DNA of 64,000 bases, from NCBI RefSeq assembly GCF_963677575.1, contig NZ_OY782038.1, forward strand, positions 4,033,501 to 4,097,500, in the 5' to 3' direction. Shown here piece after piece: positions 8,329 through 17,065 of this stretch. Position numbers and translations under genes: made by a program. The notes under the pieces were generated by a model that was given only the letters and a program-made list of their open reading frames with translations, was not told where the DNA came from and did not search any database. Each line of letters begins with the position of its first letter. Position 1 is the first letter of the stretch. The stretch comes from an uncultured Draconibacterium sp. Lineage in GTDB: Bacteria > Bacteroidota > Bacteroidia > Bacteroidales > Prolixibacteraceae.

Positions 8329-8595
8329 TGCCTGCAATGTTCGCAGTGAGAGCAAATACGCGGCAGATTATGCTGGATTAGCCGTAAATCTTTTGTCGGT
8401 CAATCAATAGTTTGCTATTTGACAGCAGGAAATTGGTGTTACGATCTCGGTAAAATGTTTTGCGAATCCGCAGGTATGAACAGAAAGAATTGTGGTTCTT
8501 CGCCCGCTTAGACTCCTGATTTTATCCACACTTTTTCAACGGGTAATTGTTAGTTATTGCACGCGCGAAATCCCTTGGGAAGTGGATGATTTGAT
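8329..8595. other. Non-coding stretch between the array and the parE promoter
   Basis: No credible reading frame was found here. The only recognisable site is a DnaA-box-like nonamer at 8522-8530 (listed separately). The remainder is unremarkable, with several short GC-containing inverted segments. Confidence 0.5.
8522..8530 (+). promoter_or_regulatory. DnaA-box-like nonamer TTATCCACA
   Basis: This is an exact match to the strict bacterial DnaA box TTATCCACA, in the non-coding region 74 bp upstream of the parE -7 box. Only one copy was found in the 8008-8718 region, so an origin is not supported; regulatory DnaA binding or chance are the alternatives. Confidence 0.35.
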
Positions 8596-8603
8596 TATAT
8601 TTG
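8596..8603 (+). promoter_or_regulatory. Promoter -7 box of the parE-parC-aroK operon
   Basis: TATATTTG is an exact match to TAnnTTTG, with CCTTGG about 17 bp upstream as a possible -33 element. The predicted transcript start near 8611 leaves a leader of about 110 nt before the parE ATG. Confidence 0.65.
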
Positions 8604-8615
8604 TGACAATTGGGT

Positions 8616-8682
8616 GAATTCTGTGTTTTTTTAATAAAAAGCCACGCCCCGCAAGCACGAAACCGTTGGAAACACAGAGTTC
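8616..8682 (+). promoter_or_regulatory. 13-bp leader hairpin upstream of parE
   Basis: GAATTCTGTGTTT (8616-8628) pairs with AAACACAGAGTTC (8670-8682): twelve Watson-Crick pairs plus one G-U. The loop is 41 nt and contains a C/G-rich patch. It lies inside the predicted 5' leader between the -7 box and the ATG, so it may control parE expression. No known riboswitch class was recognised. Confidence 0.5.
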
Positions 8683-8718
8683 CTGAAAATTTCGAAAGTT
8701 GATTCTGGAGATTAAAGT

Positions 8719-10554
8719 ATGAGCGCAAACTACGACGAAGGTGCAATTAAAACGTTAGACTGGCAGGAGCACATCCGGCGACGTCCGGGTATGTACATAG
8801 GTAAACTTGGAGACGGAACTTCTGCTGATGATGGTATTTACGTTTTGCTAAAAGAGGTAATGGATAACTCTATCGACGAATTTATGATGGGGCATGGTAA
8901 AAAGATCGTTGTGAATGTCGATCAGGACCGGGTTACCATTCGCGATTATGGTCGTGGGATTCCTTTGGGGAAATTGGTTGATGTGGTGAGCAAAATGAAT
9001 ACCGGCGCCAAATACGATAACAAGGTTTTTAAAAAATCGGTGGGATTAAACGGTGTTGGTATTAAAGCCGTAAATGCCCTTTCAACCGATTTCACTATAA
9101 AAGCAGTTCGCGAAGGTGTGGCTAAAGAAGTATATTTTAGCCAGGGGATTAAAACCGGTGAGAAAGATTTTAAAAATCTGGACGAGGAAAATGGAACCGA
9201 GGTGAGTTTTATTCCCGATGTAGAAGTGTTCAAAAAGTATCGTTATATGAGCGATTATATCGTAAATATGATGAAAAACTATACGTTTCTGAATGCTGGA
9301 TTAACCGTTGAGTTCAATGGCGAAAGATTTTATTCGCGCAACGGTTTACGCGATTTGCTGGAAGAGAACATGGATCACGACCCAATTTACCCAATTATAC
9401 ATCTCAGAGGCGAAGATATTGAAGTTGCCATAACGCATGGTAATCAATACGGGGAGGATTATTATTCGTTTGTAAACGGTCAGCACACCACCCAGGGAGG
9501 GACTCACTTACAGGCTTTTCGCGAAGTTTTAGTAAAAACAATCAGGGATTTTTACAAGAAGGATTTCGACCCGTCGGATATACGGGCATCAATTGTGGCG
9601 GCTGTTAGCATTAAAGTCGAAGAGCCTGTATTTGAGTCGCAAACCAAAACCAAACTCGGATCAAGAGATATTGGCCCCGATGGCCCGTCGGTGCGTGCAC
9701 ACGTTGGTAATTTCCTGCAAACCGAGCTGGATAATTTCCTGCACAAAAACCACGAAGTTGCCGAAGTTTTACTAAAGCGTATCGTTGAGTCCGAGCGCGA
9801 AAGGAAAGCAATTTCGGGGGTGAAAAAGCTGGCTCGTCAACGCGCCAAAAAAGCCAATTTGCATAACAAAAAATTGCGCGACTGCCGTGTTCACTTCAAC
9901 GAAAAAGATGACCGGAAAGAAGAATCGAGCATTTTTATCACCGAGGGAGACTCGGCAAGTGGATCGATCACCAAATCGCGCGATGTAAATACTCAGGCCG
10001 TTTTTAGTTTGAAAGGAAAACCGCTGAATACTTTTGGCCTTACCAAAAAAGTGGTTTACGAAAACGAGGAGTTCAACCTCTTGCAGGCAGCATTGAACAT
10101 TGAAGAAGGTATGGAAGACCTGCGTTACAATAACGTAATTATCGCTACCGATGCCGACGTTGACGGTATGCACATCCGTTTGCTGCTCATCACTTTCTTC
10201 CTTCAGTTTTTCCCTGAGTTGATTAAGAAGGGGCATGTTTATATTTTGCAAACACCGCTTTTCAGGGTGCGTAACAAGCAAAAAACGTTCTATTGCTATT
10301 CGGACGAAGAGAAGGTGAAAGCCATTAATAAACTGCGTGGGAAACCCGAAATAACCCGATTTAAAGGATTGGGCGAAATCTCGCCTGATGAATTCAAACA
10401 TTTCATTGGAAAAGATATCCGGCTCGATCCGGTGCAGATGAGAAAGCACGAATCGGTGGCCGAAATGCTGGCTTATTACATGGGCAAAAATACGCAGGAA
10501 CGACAGGAATTTATTATCAAAAACCTGTATGTTGAAAAAGACGAAGTAGAGTAA
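8719..10554 (+). CDS. parE: DNA topoisomerase IV subunit B
   Basis: A 611-residue type IIA topoisomerase ATPase/TOPRIM subunit. The GHKL ATP-binding region includes VMDNSIDE (residue about 50), RDYGRGIPLG (about 75) and GLNGVGIKAVNAL (about 110). The TOPRIM domain has the TEGDSASGS motif (about 410) and the metal-binding DADVDGMHIR (about 474). With ParC it decatenates daughter chromosomes using ATP. Assignment to ParE rather than GyrB rests on the adjacent A subunit lacking a GyrA box and on length. It is followed after 38 bp by parC. Confidence 0.9.
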   Translation: MSANYDEGAIKTLDWQEHIRRRPGMYIGKLGDGTSADDGIYVLLKEVMDNSIDEFMMGHGKKIVVNVDQDRVTIRDYGRGIPLGKLVDVVSKMNTGAKYDNKVFKKSVGLNGVGIKAVNALSTDFTIKAVREGVAKEVYFSQGIKTGEKDFKNLDEENGTEVSFIPDVEVFKKYRYMSDYIVNMMKNYTFLNAGLTVEFNGERFYSRNGLRDLLEENMDHDPIYPIIHLRGEDIEVAITHGNQYGEDYYSFVNGQHTTQGGTHLQAFREVLVKTIRDFYKKDFDPSDIRASIVAAVSIKVEEPVFESQTKTKLGSRDIGPDGPSVRAHVGNFLQTELDNFLHKNHEVAEVLLKRIVESERERKAISGVKKLARQRAKKANLHNKKLRDCRVHFNEKDDRKEESSIFITEGDSASGSITKSRDVNTQAVFSLKGKPLNTFGLTKKVVYENEEFNLLQAALNIEEGMEDLRYNNVIIATDADVDGMHIRLLLITFFLQFFPELIKKGHVYILQTPLFRVRNKQKTFYCYSDEEKVKAINKLRGKPEITRFKGLGEISPDEFKHFIGKDIRLDPVQMRKHESVAEMLAYYMGKNTQERQEFIIKNLYVEKDEVE

Positions 10555-10592
10555 GAGGCTCAAATAAAGTACGATAAATTTCAGAGAGAAGA

Positions 10593-13262
10593 ATGTCAGA
10601 AGAGAATTTAAATCAGGAAGAAATTCAGGACGATAACATAAAAGAGGAAGTAACGTACCTGTCGGGCATGTACCGCGACTGGTTTTTAGATTATGCCTCG
10701 TATGTAATACTCGAACGGGCGGTGCCGTACATTAACGACGGACTAAAACCTGTGCAGCGGCGTATTATGCATGCCATGCGCGAAATGGACGATGGGCGCT
10801 ACAACAAAGTGGCCAACATTATCGGGCAAACCATGCAATATCACCCGCATGGCGACGCTTCAATCGGCGATGCCATTGTGCAGATCGGGCAGAAAGAATT
10901 GCTGATCGACTCGCAGGGAAACTGGGGGAATATTCTTACCGGCGACGGATCGGCGGCACCTCGTTACATTGAAGCCCGACTGACCAAATTTGCTTTGGAA
11001 GTACTTTTTAATCCGAAAACTACCGAGTGGAAACTGTCGTACGACGGCCGTAAAAAGGAACCGGTAACGCTTCCGGTAAAATTCCCATTGCTGTTGGCGC
11101 AGGGAGTTGACGGTATTGCAGTTGGACTGGCATCAAAAATGTTTCCTCATAACTTTAACGAACTGCTGGATGCTTCAATAAATTACCTTCGGGAAAAAGA
11201 TTTTGAATTGTATCCTGATTTTCCAACAGGTGGCTCGGCTGATTTTAGCAAATACAACGATGGTTTGCGTGGCGGTTCGGTGAAAGTTCGTGCAAGAATT
11301 GAAAAACGCGATAATAAAACATTGGTAATAAACGAGGTGCCGTATGGAAAAACAACCACGACGCTGATCGAATCGATTATTAAGGCGAACGACAAAGGAA
11401 AAATCAAAGTAAAAAAGATTGACGATAACACGGCTGAGCATGTGGAGATTTTGGTACATCTGGCAGCAGGAGTTTCGTCGGATAAAACCATTGATGCACT
11501 TTATGCATTTACCGATTGCGAAGTTTCGTTGTCGCCAAATGCCTGTATCATCGAAAATGATAAACCGCATTTTATTGGCGTTTCCGAGATTCTGACACGA
11601 TCGGCCGATTCAACAAAAGCTTTGCTGAAACTTGAGCTGGAAATTCGTAAATCGGAACTGGAAGAGCAGTGGCATTTTTCCTCACTGGAGAAAATATTTA
11701 TTGAAGAGCGAATTTACAAGGATAAAAAGTTTGAGGATTCGGAAAACATGGATCAGGCGGTGGCGCATATCGACAAGCGTCTGGAACCATGGAAACCAAA
11801 ACTAAAGCGCGAAGTTACGCGCGAAGATATTCTGAAACTGATGGAGATTCGTATGGCGCGTATCCTGAAATTCAACAAGGATAAAGCCAACGATCTGCTA
11901 AAATCGATTGAAGACGAAATTGCTGAGGTTGAGCACAACATCGAAAATATTACTGAATTTACCATTGCCTGGTTTAAACACCTGAAAAAGAAGTACGGAA
12001 AAGGCAAGGAGCGTAAAACCGAAATTCGAAGTTTCGAAAATATTGTTGCCTCGAAAGTGGTAGTGAAAAACGAAAAACTGTATGTCGACCGGAAAGAGGG
12101 ATTTATGGGAACATCGCTTAGAAAGGAAGAATTTGTTTGCGATTGTTCTGATATCGACGACATAATTGTATTCCGCCGCGATGGTTCGTATTTTATTACC
12201 AAGGTTTCGGATAAAGCATTTATCGGCAAAAATATTTTGCACCTGGCCGTTTTCAAGAAAAACGATAAGCGTACCATTTACAACGTGGTTTATAAAGACG
12301 GCAAATCGGGCAATTTCTATATGAAACGCTTTTTTGTTACGGGCGTAACCCGCGACAAAGAGTATAATATGACAAAAGAAACCAAAGGCTCGCGTATTGT
12401 CTATTTTTCGGCCAACCCGAATGGTGAAGCAGAAATCCTGCGTATTGTACTGAAACCAAAACCGCGACTGAAAAAGCTGATTTTTGAGGAAGACTTGAGC
12501 GAGCTGGCTATTAAAGGCCGTCAGTCGATGGGGAATATTTTGAGTAAAAACGACATTCATAAAATTACTCTTAAAGAACGAGGAGTGTCAACACTCGGTG
12601 GACGGAAAATCTGGTTCGATCCGGATGTATTACGTCTGAATGCTGACAACCGCGGAACATTCCTGGGTGAATTTTCGGGAGAAGACAAAATCCTTGTTAT
12701 ATACAAAAACGGCGAGTTCCAGTTGTATAATTACGATTTGAGCAACCACTTTCAGCAGGATATTTTGGTGATTGAGAAATTTGATCAACGGAAAATTTTG
12801 TCGGCGGTTTATTACGATGCCGACCAGAAATATTACTACGTGAAACGTTTTGAAATTGATGAGCCGGAAGGAAAGCTGATCCGTTTTATTGGCGATAACA
12901 ACGACAATAAACTGATTAGTTTAACCTGGGTACATTATCCGCGTCTGGAGCTTACTTTTGGCGGAAAGAATGCTGAGCGCGAAAATGAGATCATTGAGGT
13001 GGCCGAGTTTATCGGGGTGAAATCGTGGAAAGCAAAAGGCAAACGACTGAGTAACTATGAAGTGGATAAGATTGAGGAAATAGAACCGATAATTAAGGAT
13101 GATTATGATCATCATGAGGAAGAGGAGGATGAAGCGGAAAAAGAACAGGATCGTAATCCGGATAAGAAAGAGGATGTGGATGATATTCCACTTGAAATAA
13201 ACCGTCCTAAAAAGGATGACGATGACGACGATGGGCGTGGGCAAATGTCGTTATGGCAGTAA
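10593..13262 (+). CDS. parC: DNA topoisomerase IV subunit A
   Basis: An 889-residue subunit that carries the DNA breakage-reunion activity. The catalytic tyrosine lies in AAPRYIEARLTKFA at residue about 127, after the winged-helix segment GQTMQYHPHGDASIGDA. A long coiled region near residues 380-450 and a beta-pinwheel-like C-terminal domain follow; no GyrA-box (QRRGGKG) is present, consistent with ParC. The last 60 residues form a highly acidic tail (runs of Glu, then six Asp) ending in GQMSLWQ, which resembles a sliding-clamp-binding peptide. The gene is followed after 12 bp by aroK. Confidence 0.9.
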   Translation: MSEENLNQEEIQDDNIKEEVTYLSGMYRDWFLDYASYVILERAVPYINDGLKPVQRRIMHAMREMDDGRYNKVANIIGQTMQYHPHGDASIGDAIVQIGQKELLIDSQGNWGNILTGDGSAAPRYIEARLTKFALEVLFNPKTTEWKLSYDGRKKEPVTLPVKFPLLLAQGVDGIAVGLASKMFPHNFNELLDASINYLREKDFELYPDFPTGGSADFSKYNDGLRGGSVKVRARIEKRDNKTLVINEVPYGKTTTTLIESIIKANDKGKIKVKKIDDNTAEHVEILVHLAAGVSSDKTIDALYAFTDCEVSLSPNACIIENDKPHFIGVSEILTRSADSTKALLKLELEIRKSELEEQWHFSSLEKIFIEERIYKDKKFEDSENMDQAVAHIDKRLEPWKPKLKREVTREDILKLMEIRMARILKFNKDKANDLLKSIEDEIAEVEHNIENITEFTIAWFKHLKKKYGKGKERKTEIRSFENIVASKVVVKNEKLYVDRKEGFMGTSLRKEEFVCDCSDIDDIIVFRRDGSYFITKVSDKAFIGKNILHLAVFKKNDKRTIYNVVYKDGKSGNFYMKRFFVTGVTRDKEYNMTKETKGSRIVYFSANPNGEAEILRIVLKPKPRLKKLIFEEDLSELAIKGRQSMGNILSKNDIHKITLKERGVSTLGGRKIWFDPDVLRLNADNRGTFLGEFSGEDKILVIYKNGEFQLYNYDLSNHFQQDILVIEKFDQRKILSAVYYDADQKYYYVKRFEIDEPEGKLIRFIGDNNDNKLISLTWVHYPRLELTFGGKNAERENEIIEVAEFIGVKSWKAKGKRLSNYEVDKIEEIEPIIKDDYDHHEEEEDEAEKEQDRNPDKKEDVDDIPLEINRPKKDDDDDDGRGQMSLWQ

Positions 13263-13274
13263 CAGAAGGAAAAG

Positions 13275-13772
13275 ATGCGAATATATTTGATTGGATACAT
13301 GGGATGTGGGAAGTCGCGATTGGGACGCCTTTTATCGGAACACATGGGCGTGCAGTTTGTCGACATGGACGATTACATTGAAGAAAGAAATTGTAAGACG
13401 GTACCGCAAATTTTTGCCGACCACGGAGAAGATGGCTTTCGGCAGAGAGAGCGGAAAGCGTTGGAAGAACTGGCCGAATTTACCGACATTGTAATTGCTA
13501 CCGGAGGCGGAGCACCCTGTTTTTTTGATAACATCGACTTGATGAATACTACCGGGAAGACTGTATTTCTGAATATCGATCCTGCTATTCTTGCTGATCG
13601 TCTTATGAATTCGAAAACCGAACGACCGCTTATTAAAGGAAAATCGCGTGAAGAACTGGTTGCTTTTATTGATGAAACACTAAAGAAACGAAAGCAATTT
13701 TATTCGCAGGCACAATTTGAAATTACTGAACCCGATTTTGCTTTGGATCGACTAGAGGAAATGATTTCGTAA
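13275..13772 (+). CDS. aroK: Shikimate kinase
   Basis: A 165-residue P-loop kinase that phosphorylates shikimate at the 3-position in aromatic amino acid synthesis. Walker A is GYMGCGKS (residues 7-14), the shikimate-binding DMDDYIE is near residue 32, RERKALEEL near 55 and ATGGGAP near 76; the LID arginine lies in TERPLI. Its length is normal. It sits 12 bp after parC and is probably read from the parE promoter; aroK has no obvious functional link to the topoisomerase. Confidence 0.94.
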   Translation: MRIYLIGYMGCGKSRLGRLLSEHMGVQFVDMDDYIEERNCKTVPQIFADHGEDGFRQRERKALEELAEFTDIVIATGGGAPCFFDNIDLMNTTGKTVFLNIDPAILADRLMNSKTERPLIKGKSREELVAFIDETLKKRKQFYSQAQFEITEPDFALDRLEEMIS

Positions 13773-13953
13773 TTCAGGTAGTTCTTCTCCTTAATTCTTA
13801 TTGCTTTTGCATTCTCCTTAAATTGGCTTTAAATTAGTCTGATATTTGGTCAAATATCAATTTACAGGAAAATATTAGTTCTGAAGTTTAAGTTGTTTGT
13901 AGCTACTTTTGCCTTTTTACTTTTTACATTTGACTTGATAAAATATAAGAAGC

Positions 13954-15585
13954 ATGTCAACAGTTGCAGAAGTTTTCGCTCATACGCTAAAAGAAATCGG
14001 AGTACGCTATGTTTTTGGAGTGCCCAGTGGAAACATGATTGATTATGTGGAAGCTTTGCGAAAAGAAGAAGGCATCGATTTCATTCTGGTTGGGCACGAA
14101 TCAACGGCAGCTTTTATGGCCGGAGTTTGTGGTCGGTTAACCGGTGTTCCGGGAGCATGTTTTGCAACTTTTGGGCCGGGAGCCACAAATTTAAGTACAG
14201 GAGTTGGCGGCGCACAGCTGGATCGGTTTCCGCTGTTAGCTTTCACCGATGAAATGCCCGATGAGTTGTTAAAGTGCACCGTACAAATGAATATCAATCA
14301 TCAGCAACTTTTCTTTCCTATTACGAAATGGACAACCCGCCTGAACCAGAATAATGTTGAGGAAATTATTTTAAAAGGAGCAGGGATTGCAACTGACGAT
14401 TCGCCCGGAGCAGTACATATTGGTATCCCGGCCGGAATTGGGAGAAATCAGGTACAGAAAGTAAAAGCAGAAGTGGATTATTTGCGTTTGGAAAAGAAAC
14501 GCTGGTCGCCATTGATTGCTGATCAAATTGCCAAAGTTGAAAAGCTCATTCAAACAAGTAAAAAGCCTGTTCTTGCTGTTGGATTGTCGGCAGTGCATGC
14601 GCAGATGGAGGAGCAAATTCTTGCACTTGCCGAGAAATTTCAGGTGCCGGTAGTGCTAACTCCAATGGCAAAAGGGCTGTTTCCTGAAGATCATCCATTG
14701 TATGCCGGAGTGCTTTTTCATGCTTTGTCAAACGAAGTTGCAAAAGTTTATTCGCAAGCCGACCTGGTTATTGGAATTGGTTACGATCCGGTGGAGTTTA
14801 ACTACGAAGACTGGATACCTGACGTTCCGCTGATTCATATCGACCAGAAAGAAGCTGATGTGGCAACCGGACAAATTCCGGAAATATTTAATGTAGTAGG
14901 AGCACTGGACGTTGCCTTAAACGAATTGCTTAAACTCGATGTAAACCCAAAAGATTGGGATGTTCAATTTATACAAGCGAATAAACAACAGATCTTCAAA
15001 AAACTGACGCCGAAAGCCGGCAGTTTTGGTCCGCTGGCAGTGGTTGATGAATTGCGAAAAGTTTTACCGGGAGAGGGAATTTTAACGGTTGATGTTGGTG
15101 CTCATTTACATTTGGTAGGGCAGCAATGGCGTACTCCCAAACCGGAAAAATTATTGATGACAAACGGCTGGTCGAGTATGGGTTTTGCTATTCCTGCAGC
15201 TTTGGCGGCAAAACTTTGTAATCCTGATCTGCCTGTTGTCGCGCTAATGGGTGACGGTGGTTTTCTGATGATGTCCGGCGAATTGGCAACGGCAAAACGC
15301 CTTAATCTGAACATTGTTTTTGTGGTGATTTACGACGGTAGTTTGTCGCTGATAAGTATAAAGCAGACCAGAAAACATTTCGATAGTGGTTACGGAACGG
15401 ATTTAAACTTGCTCGAAGGTGAGCCAACCAATCATTATTTTGGTGTTCCGGTAGTTTGTGTGACAAACAACGATGAGTACAAAAAGGCCTTGGAAAACGC
15501 CTTTGCTGCCGATGGGCCGCTTGTAATTGAGGCAGTGGTTAGCAGCGAGGAATATGATGGATTGGTGTTGCAGTCCAATAAATAA
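13954..15585 (+). CDS. Thiamine-diphosphate-dependent enzyme, acetolactate synthase large-subunit-like
   Basis: A 543-residue protein with the three-domain acetolactate synthase/pyruvate oxidase fold. The catalytic ThDP-activating glutamate is in GHESTAAFMAG near residue 49, followed by FGPGATNL. The C-terminal Mg/ThDP motif starts GDGGFLMMSGELATAKRLN and ends in IYDGSLSLI where many family members have NN, as in some AlsS-like and decarboxylase enzymes. It lacks a neighbouring small regulatory subunit or ilv genes, so a branched-chain biosynthetic role is not supported. The substrate is probably a 2-oxo acid; which one is unknown. Confidence 0.8.
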   Translation: MSTVAEVFAHTLKEIGVRYVFGVPSGNMIDYVEALRKEEGIDFILVGHESTAAFMAGVCGRLTGVPGACFATFGPGATNLSTGVGGAQLDRFPLLAFTDEMPDELLKCTVQMNINHQQLFFPITKWTTRLNQNNVEEIILKGAGIATDDSPGAVHIGIPAGIGRNQVQKVKAEVDYLRLEKKRWSPLIADQIAKVEKLIQTSKKPVLAVGLSAVHAQMEEQILALAEKFQVPVVLTPMAKGLFPEDHPLYAGVLFHALSNEVAKVYSQADLVIGIGYDPVEFNYEDWIPDVPLIHIDQKEADVATGQIPEIFNVVGALDVALNELLKLDVNPKDWDVQFIQANKQQIFKKLTPKAGSFGPLAVVDELRKVLPGEGILTVDVGAHLHLVGQQWRTPKPEKLLMTNGWSSMGFAIPAALAAKLCNPDLPVVALMGDGGFLMMSGELATAKRLNLNIVFVVIYDGSLSLISIKQTRKHFDSGYGTDLNLLEGEPTNHYFGVPVVCVTNNDEYKKALENAFAADGPLVIEAVVSSEEYDGLVLQSNK

Positions 15586-15696
15586 ATTCATTCGTTTAAA
15601 ATTGTTTATTTTTAAGGTAACTTATGGAACTCGCATTAACATGTTCCTGTCTATTAGAAAGACTTTTTTATTATGCTCGTTTCTGCTTATATTTAT

Positions 15697-15705
15697 TCTT
15701 TAAAC
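15697..15705. repeat. 9-bp target-site duplication, left copy
   Basis: TCTTTAAAC directly abuts the left end of the IS4-family element and is repeated exactly at 17018-17026. Confidence 0.85.
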
Positions 15706-17017
15706 CACTAGTGGGTATTAAAAATTAATAAGCGTTCTTTGAAATTCTTTGTTAGTCGTACTTGTAGCGATTTTTGATAGCGTGACGATTTGAATTGAAA
15801 ATACGGATTTTTGCATGCAAACAAGCAATTATCCATGAACCAAGGCAAATATATCTTCGCACAACTTACAGATTTTTTACCCAGACGTGTATTTGACAGA
15901 ATTGTCAGCAAACACAACGGGAATAAGTATGTGAGAACTTTTACATGTTGGAATCAAATGCTATGTATGGTATTTGGACAGCTAACTTCAAGAGACAGTA
16001 TGAGAGATCTACTCTTAAGTCTTGAAGCTCATAAATCTAAATATTATCATCTCGGATTTGGTTCAACAATAACTCGAAGAAACCTTGGCAAAGCCAATGA
16101 AAAACGTAGTTATAAAATCTTTGAAGATTTTGCTTATGTTCTCATAGAGGAAGCACGCAAAAGCTGCTACAGATCGGATTTTGAAATCAACGTTGACGGC
16201 AATATTTATGCATTTGATTCATCAACAATAGATCTTTGTCTTAGCGTATTCTGGTGGGCTGAGTTTCGGAAAACAAAAGGTGGCATTAAACTGCACACTT
16301 TGTATGATGTTAAAACATCTATACCTACGTTCTTGTATATCTCAAATGCCAAAATGCACGATGTCAATGCACTTGATTTAATCTCATATGAGCCTGGAAG
16401 CTTTTATGTGATCGACAAAGCTTACATTGATTTTAAAAGGCTATATCATCTTCACCAGCAGCGGGCTTTCTTTGTTACACGGGCAAAAGATAACATGCGA
16501 TTTAAGCGGTTGTATTCAAACCCCGTTGACAAAGCAACCGGAGTGAAATATGATCAAATCGGCAAGTTGGAAACTTATTACCCAAGCAAAGATTATCCAG
16601 AGAAGCTTAGGAGAGTAAAATACTATGATTGTGAATCAGATAAGGAACTAATTTTCCTTACCAACAACATGGAACTTAAACCTACCGAAATAGCTTATCT
16701 GTATAAGAAGCGTTGGGAAGTAGAACTGTTCTTCAAGTGGATGAAACAGCATCTGAAGATAAAATCCTTTTGGGGAACAACTATTAATGCTGTAAAAATC
16801 CAAATGTATTGTGCGATCATCGCATACTGTCTTGTTGCCCTAATTGGTAACAGGTTGAAAGTTAACCGCTCAATCTACGAAATCCTACAAATCCTTAGCA
16901 TATCTCTACTCGATAAAACTCCTGTAAAAGAAGTGCTTACGAAATACGATTACAAAAATATCAAAGAACTAAAAAATAAACAATTAATAATCAGCGGGTT
17001 TTAAGTGCCCGCTAATG
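15706..17017 (+). mobile_element. Complete IS4-family insertion sequence (1312 bp)
   Basis: The ends are imperfect inverted repeats: left CACTAGTGGGTATTAAAA and right (reverse complement) CATTAGCGGGCACTTAAAA, differing by three substitutions and one gap. They are flanked by the perfect 9-bp direct repeat TCTTTAAAC, inside the 9-12 bp range of IS4 duplications. One uninterrupted transposase gene fills the element and its stop codon lies inside the right inverted repeat. The insertion sits between the ThDP gene and the helicase gene, ending 48 bp before the helicase ATG, and may have displaced the helicase promoter. Confidence 0.9.
15835..17004 (+). CDS. IS4-family transposase
   Basis: A 389-residue DDE transposase starting MNQGKYIFAQLTDFLPRRVF, the usual start of the DUF4372-containing IS4 transposases of Bacteroidota. 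An upstream in-frame ATG at 15811 would add eight residues without family support. The catalytic Asp residues are in YAFDSSTIDL and YVIDKAYIDF, and the Glu lies in the Y-(2)-R-(3)-E-(6)-K signature YKKRWEVELFFKWMKQ. All catalytic residues are present and there is no frameshift, so the enzyme is probably active. Confidence 0.93.
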   Translation: MNQGKYIFAQLTDFLPRRVFDRIVSKHNGNKYVRTFTCWNQMLCMVFGQLTSRDSMRDLLLSLEAHKSKYYHLGFGSTITRRNLGKANEKRSYKIFEDFAYVLIEEARKSCYRSDFEINVDGNIYAFDSSTIDLCLSVFWWAEFRKTKGGIKLHTLYDVKTSIPTFLYISNAKMHDVNALDLISYEPGSFYVIDKAYIDFKRLYHLHQQRAFFVTRAKDNMRFKRLYSNPVDKATGVKYDQIGKLETYYPSKDYPEKLRRVKYYDCESDKELIFLTNNMELKPTEIAYLYKKRWEVELFFKWMKQHLKIKSFWGTTINAVKIQMYCAIIAYCLVALIGNRLKVNRSIYEILQILSISLLDKTPVKEVLTKYDYKNIKELKNKQLIISGF

Positions 17018-17026
17018 TCTTTAAAC
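17018..17026. repeat. 9-bp target-site duplication, right copy
   Basis: TCTTTAAAC, identical to 15697-15705, directly follows the right inverted repeat of the IS4-family element. Confidence 0.85.
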
Positions 17027-17065
17027 ATAAACAAACCGGATTTTCGAATTTCACTTGAATAAAAA

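Noticed and set aside
8522..8530. Chromosome origin at the parE upstream region
   Set aside because: Only one DnaA-like nonamer and no dnaA/dnaN or AT-rich unwinding cluster with multiple boxes.
9772..10563. Long antisense ORF opposite parE
   Set aside because: It is a mirror of the parE coding sequence with no homology of its own.
11898..12560. Antisense ORF opposite parC
   Set aside because: Low-complexity Phe-rich shadow of ParC codons.
13954..15585. ilvB in branched-chain amino acid synthesis
   Set aside because: No ilv neighbours or small subunit and a different C-terminal ThDP motif end; the substrate cannot be assigned.
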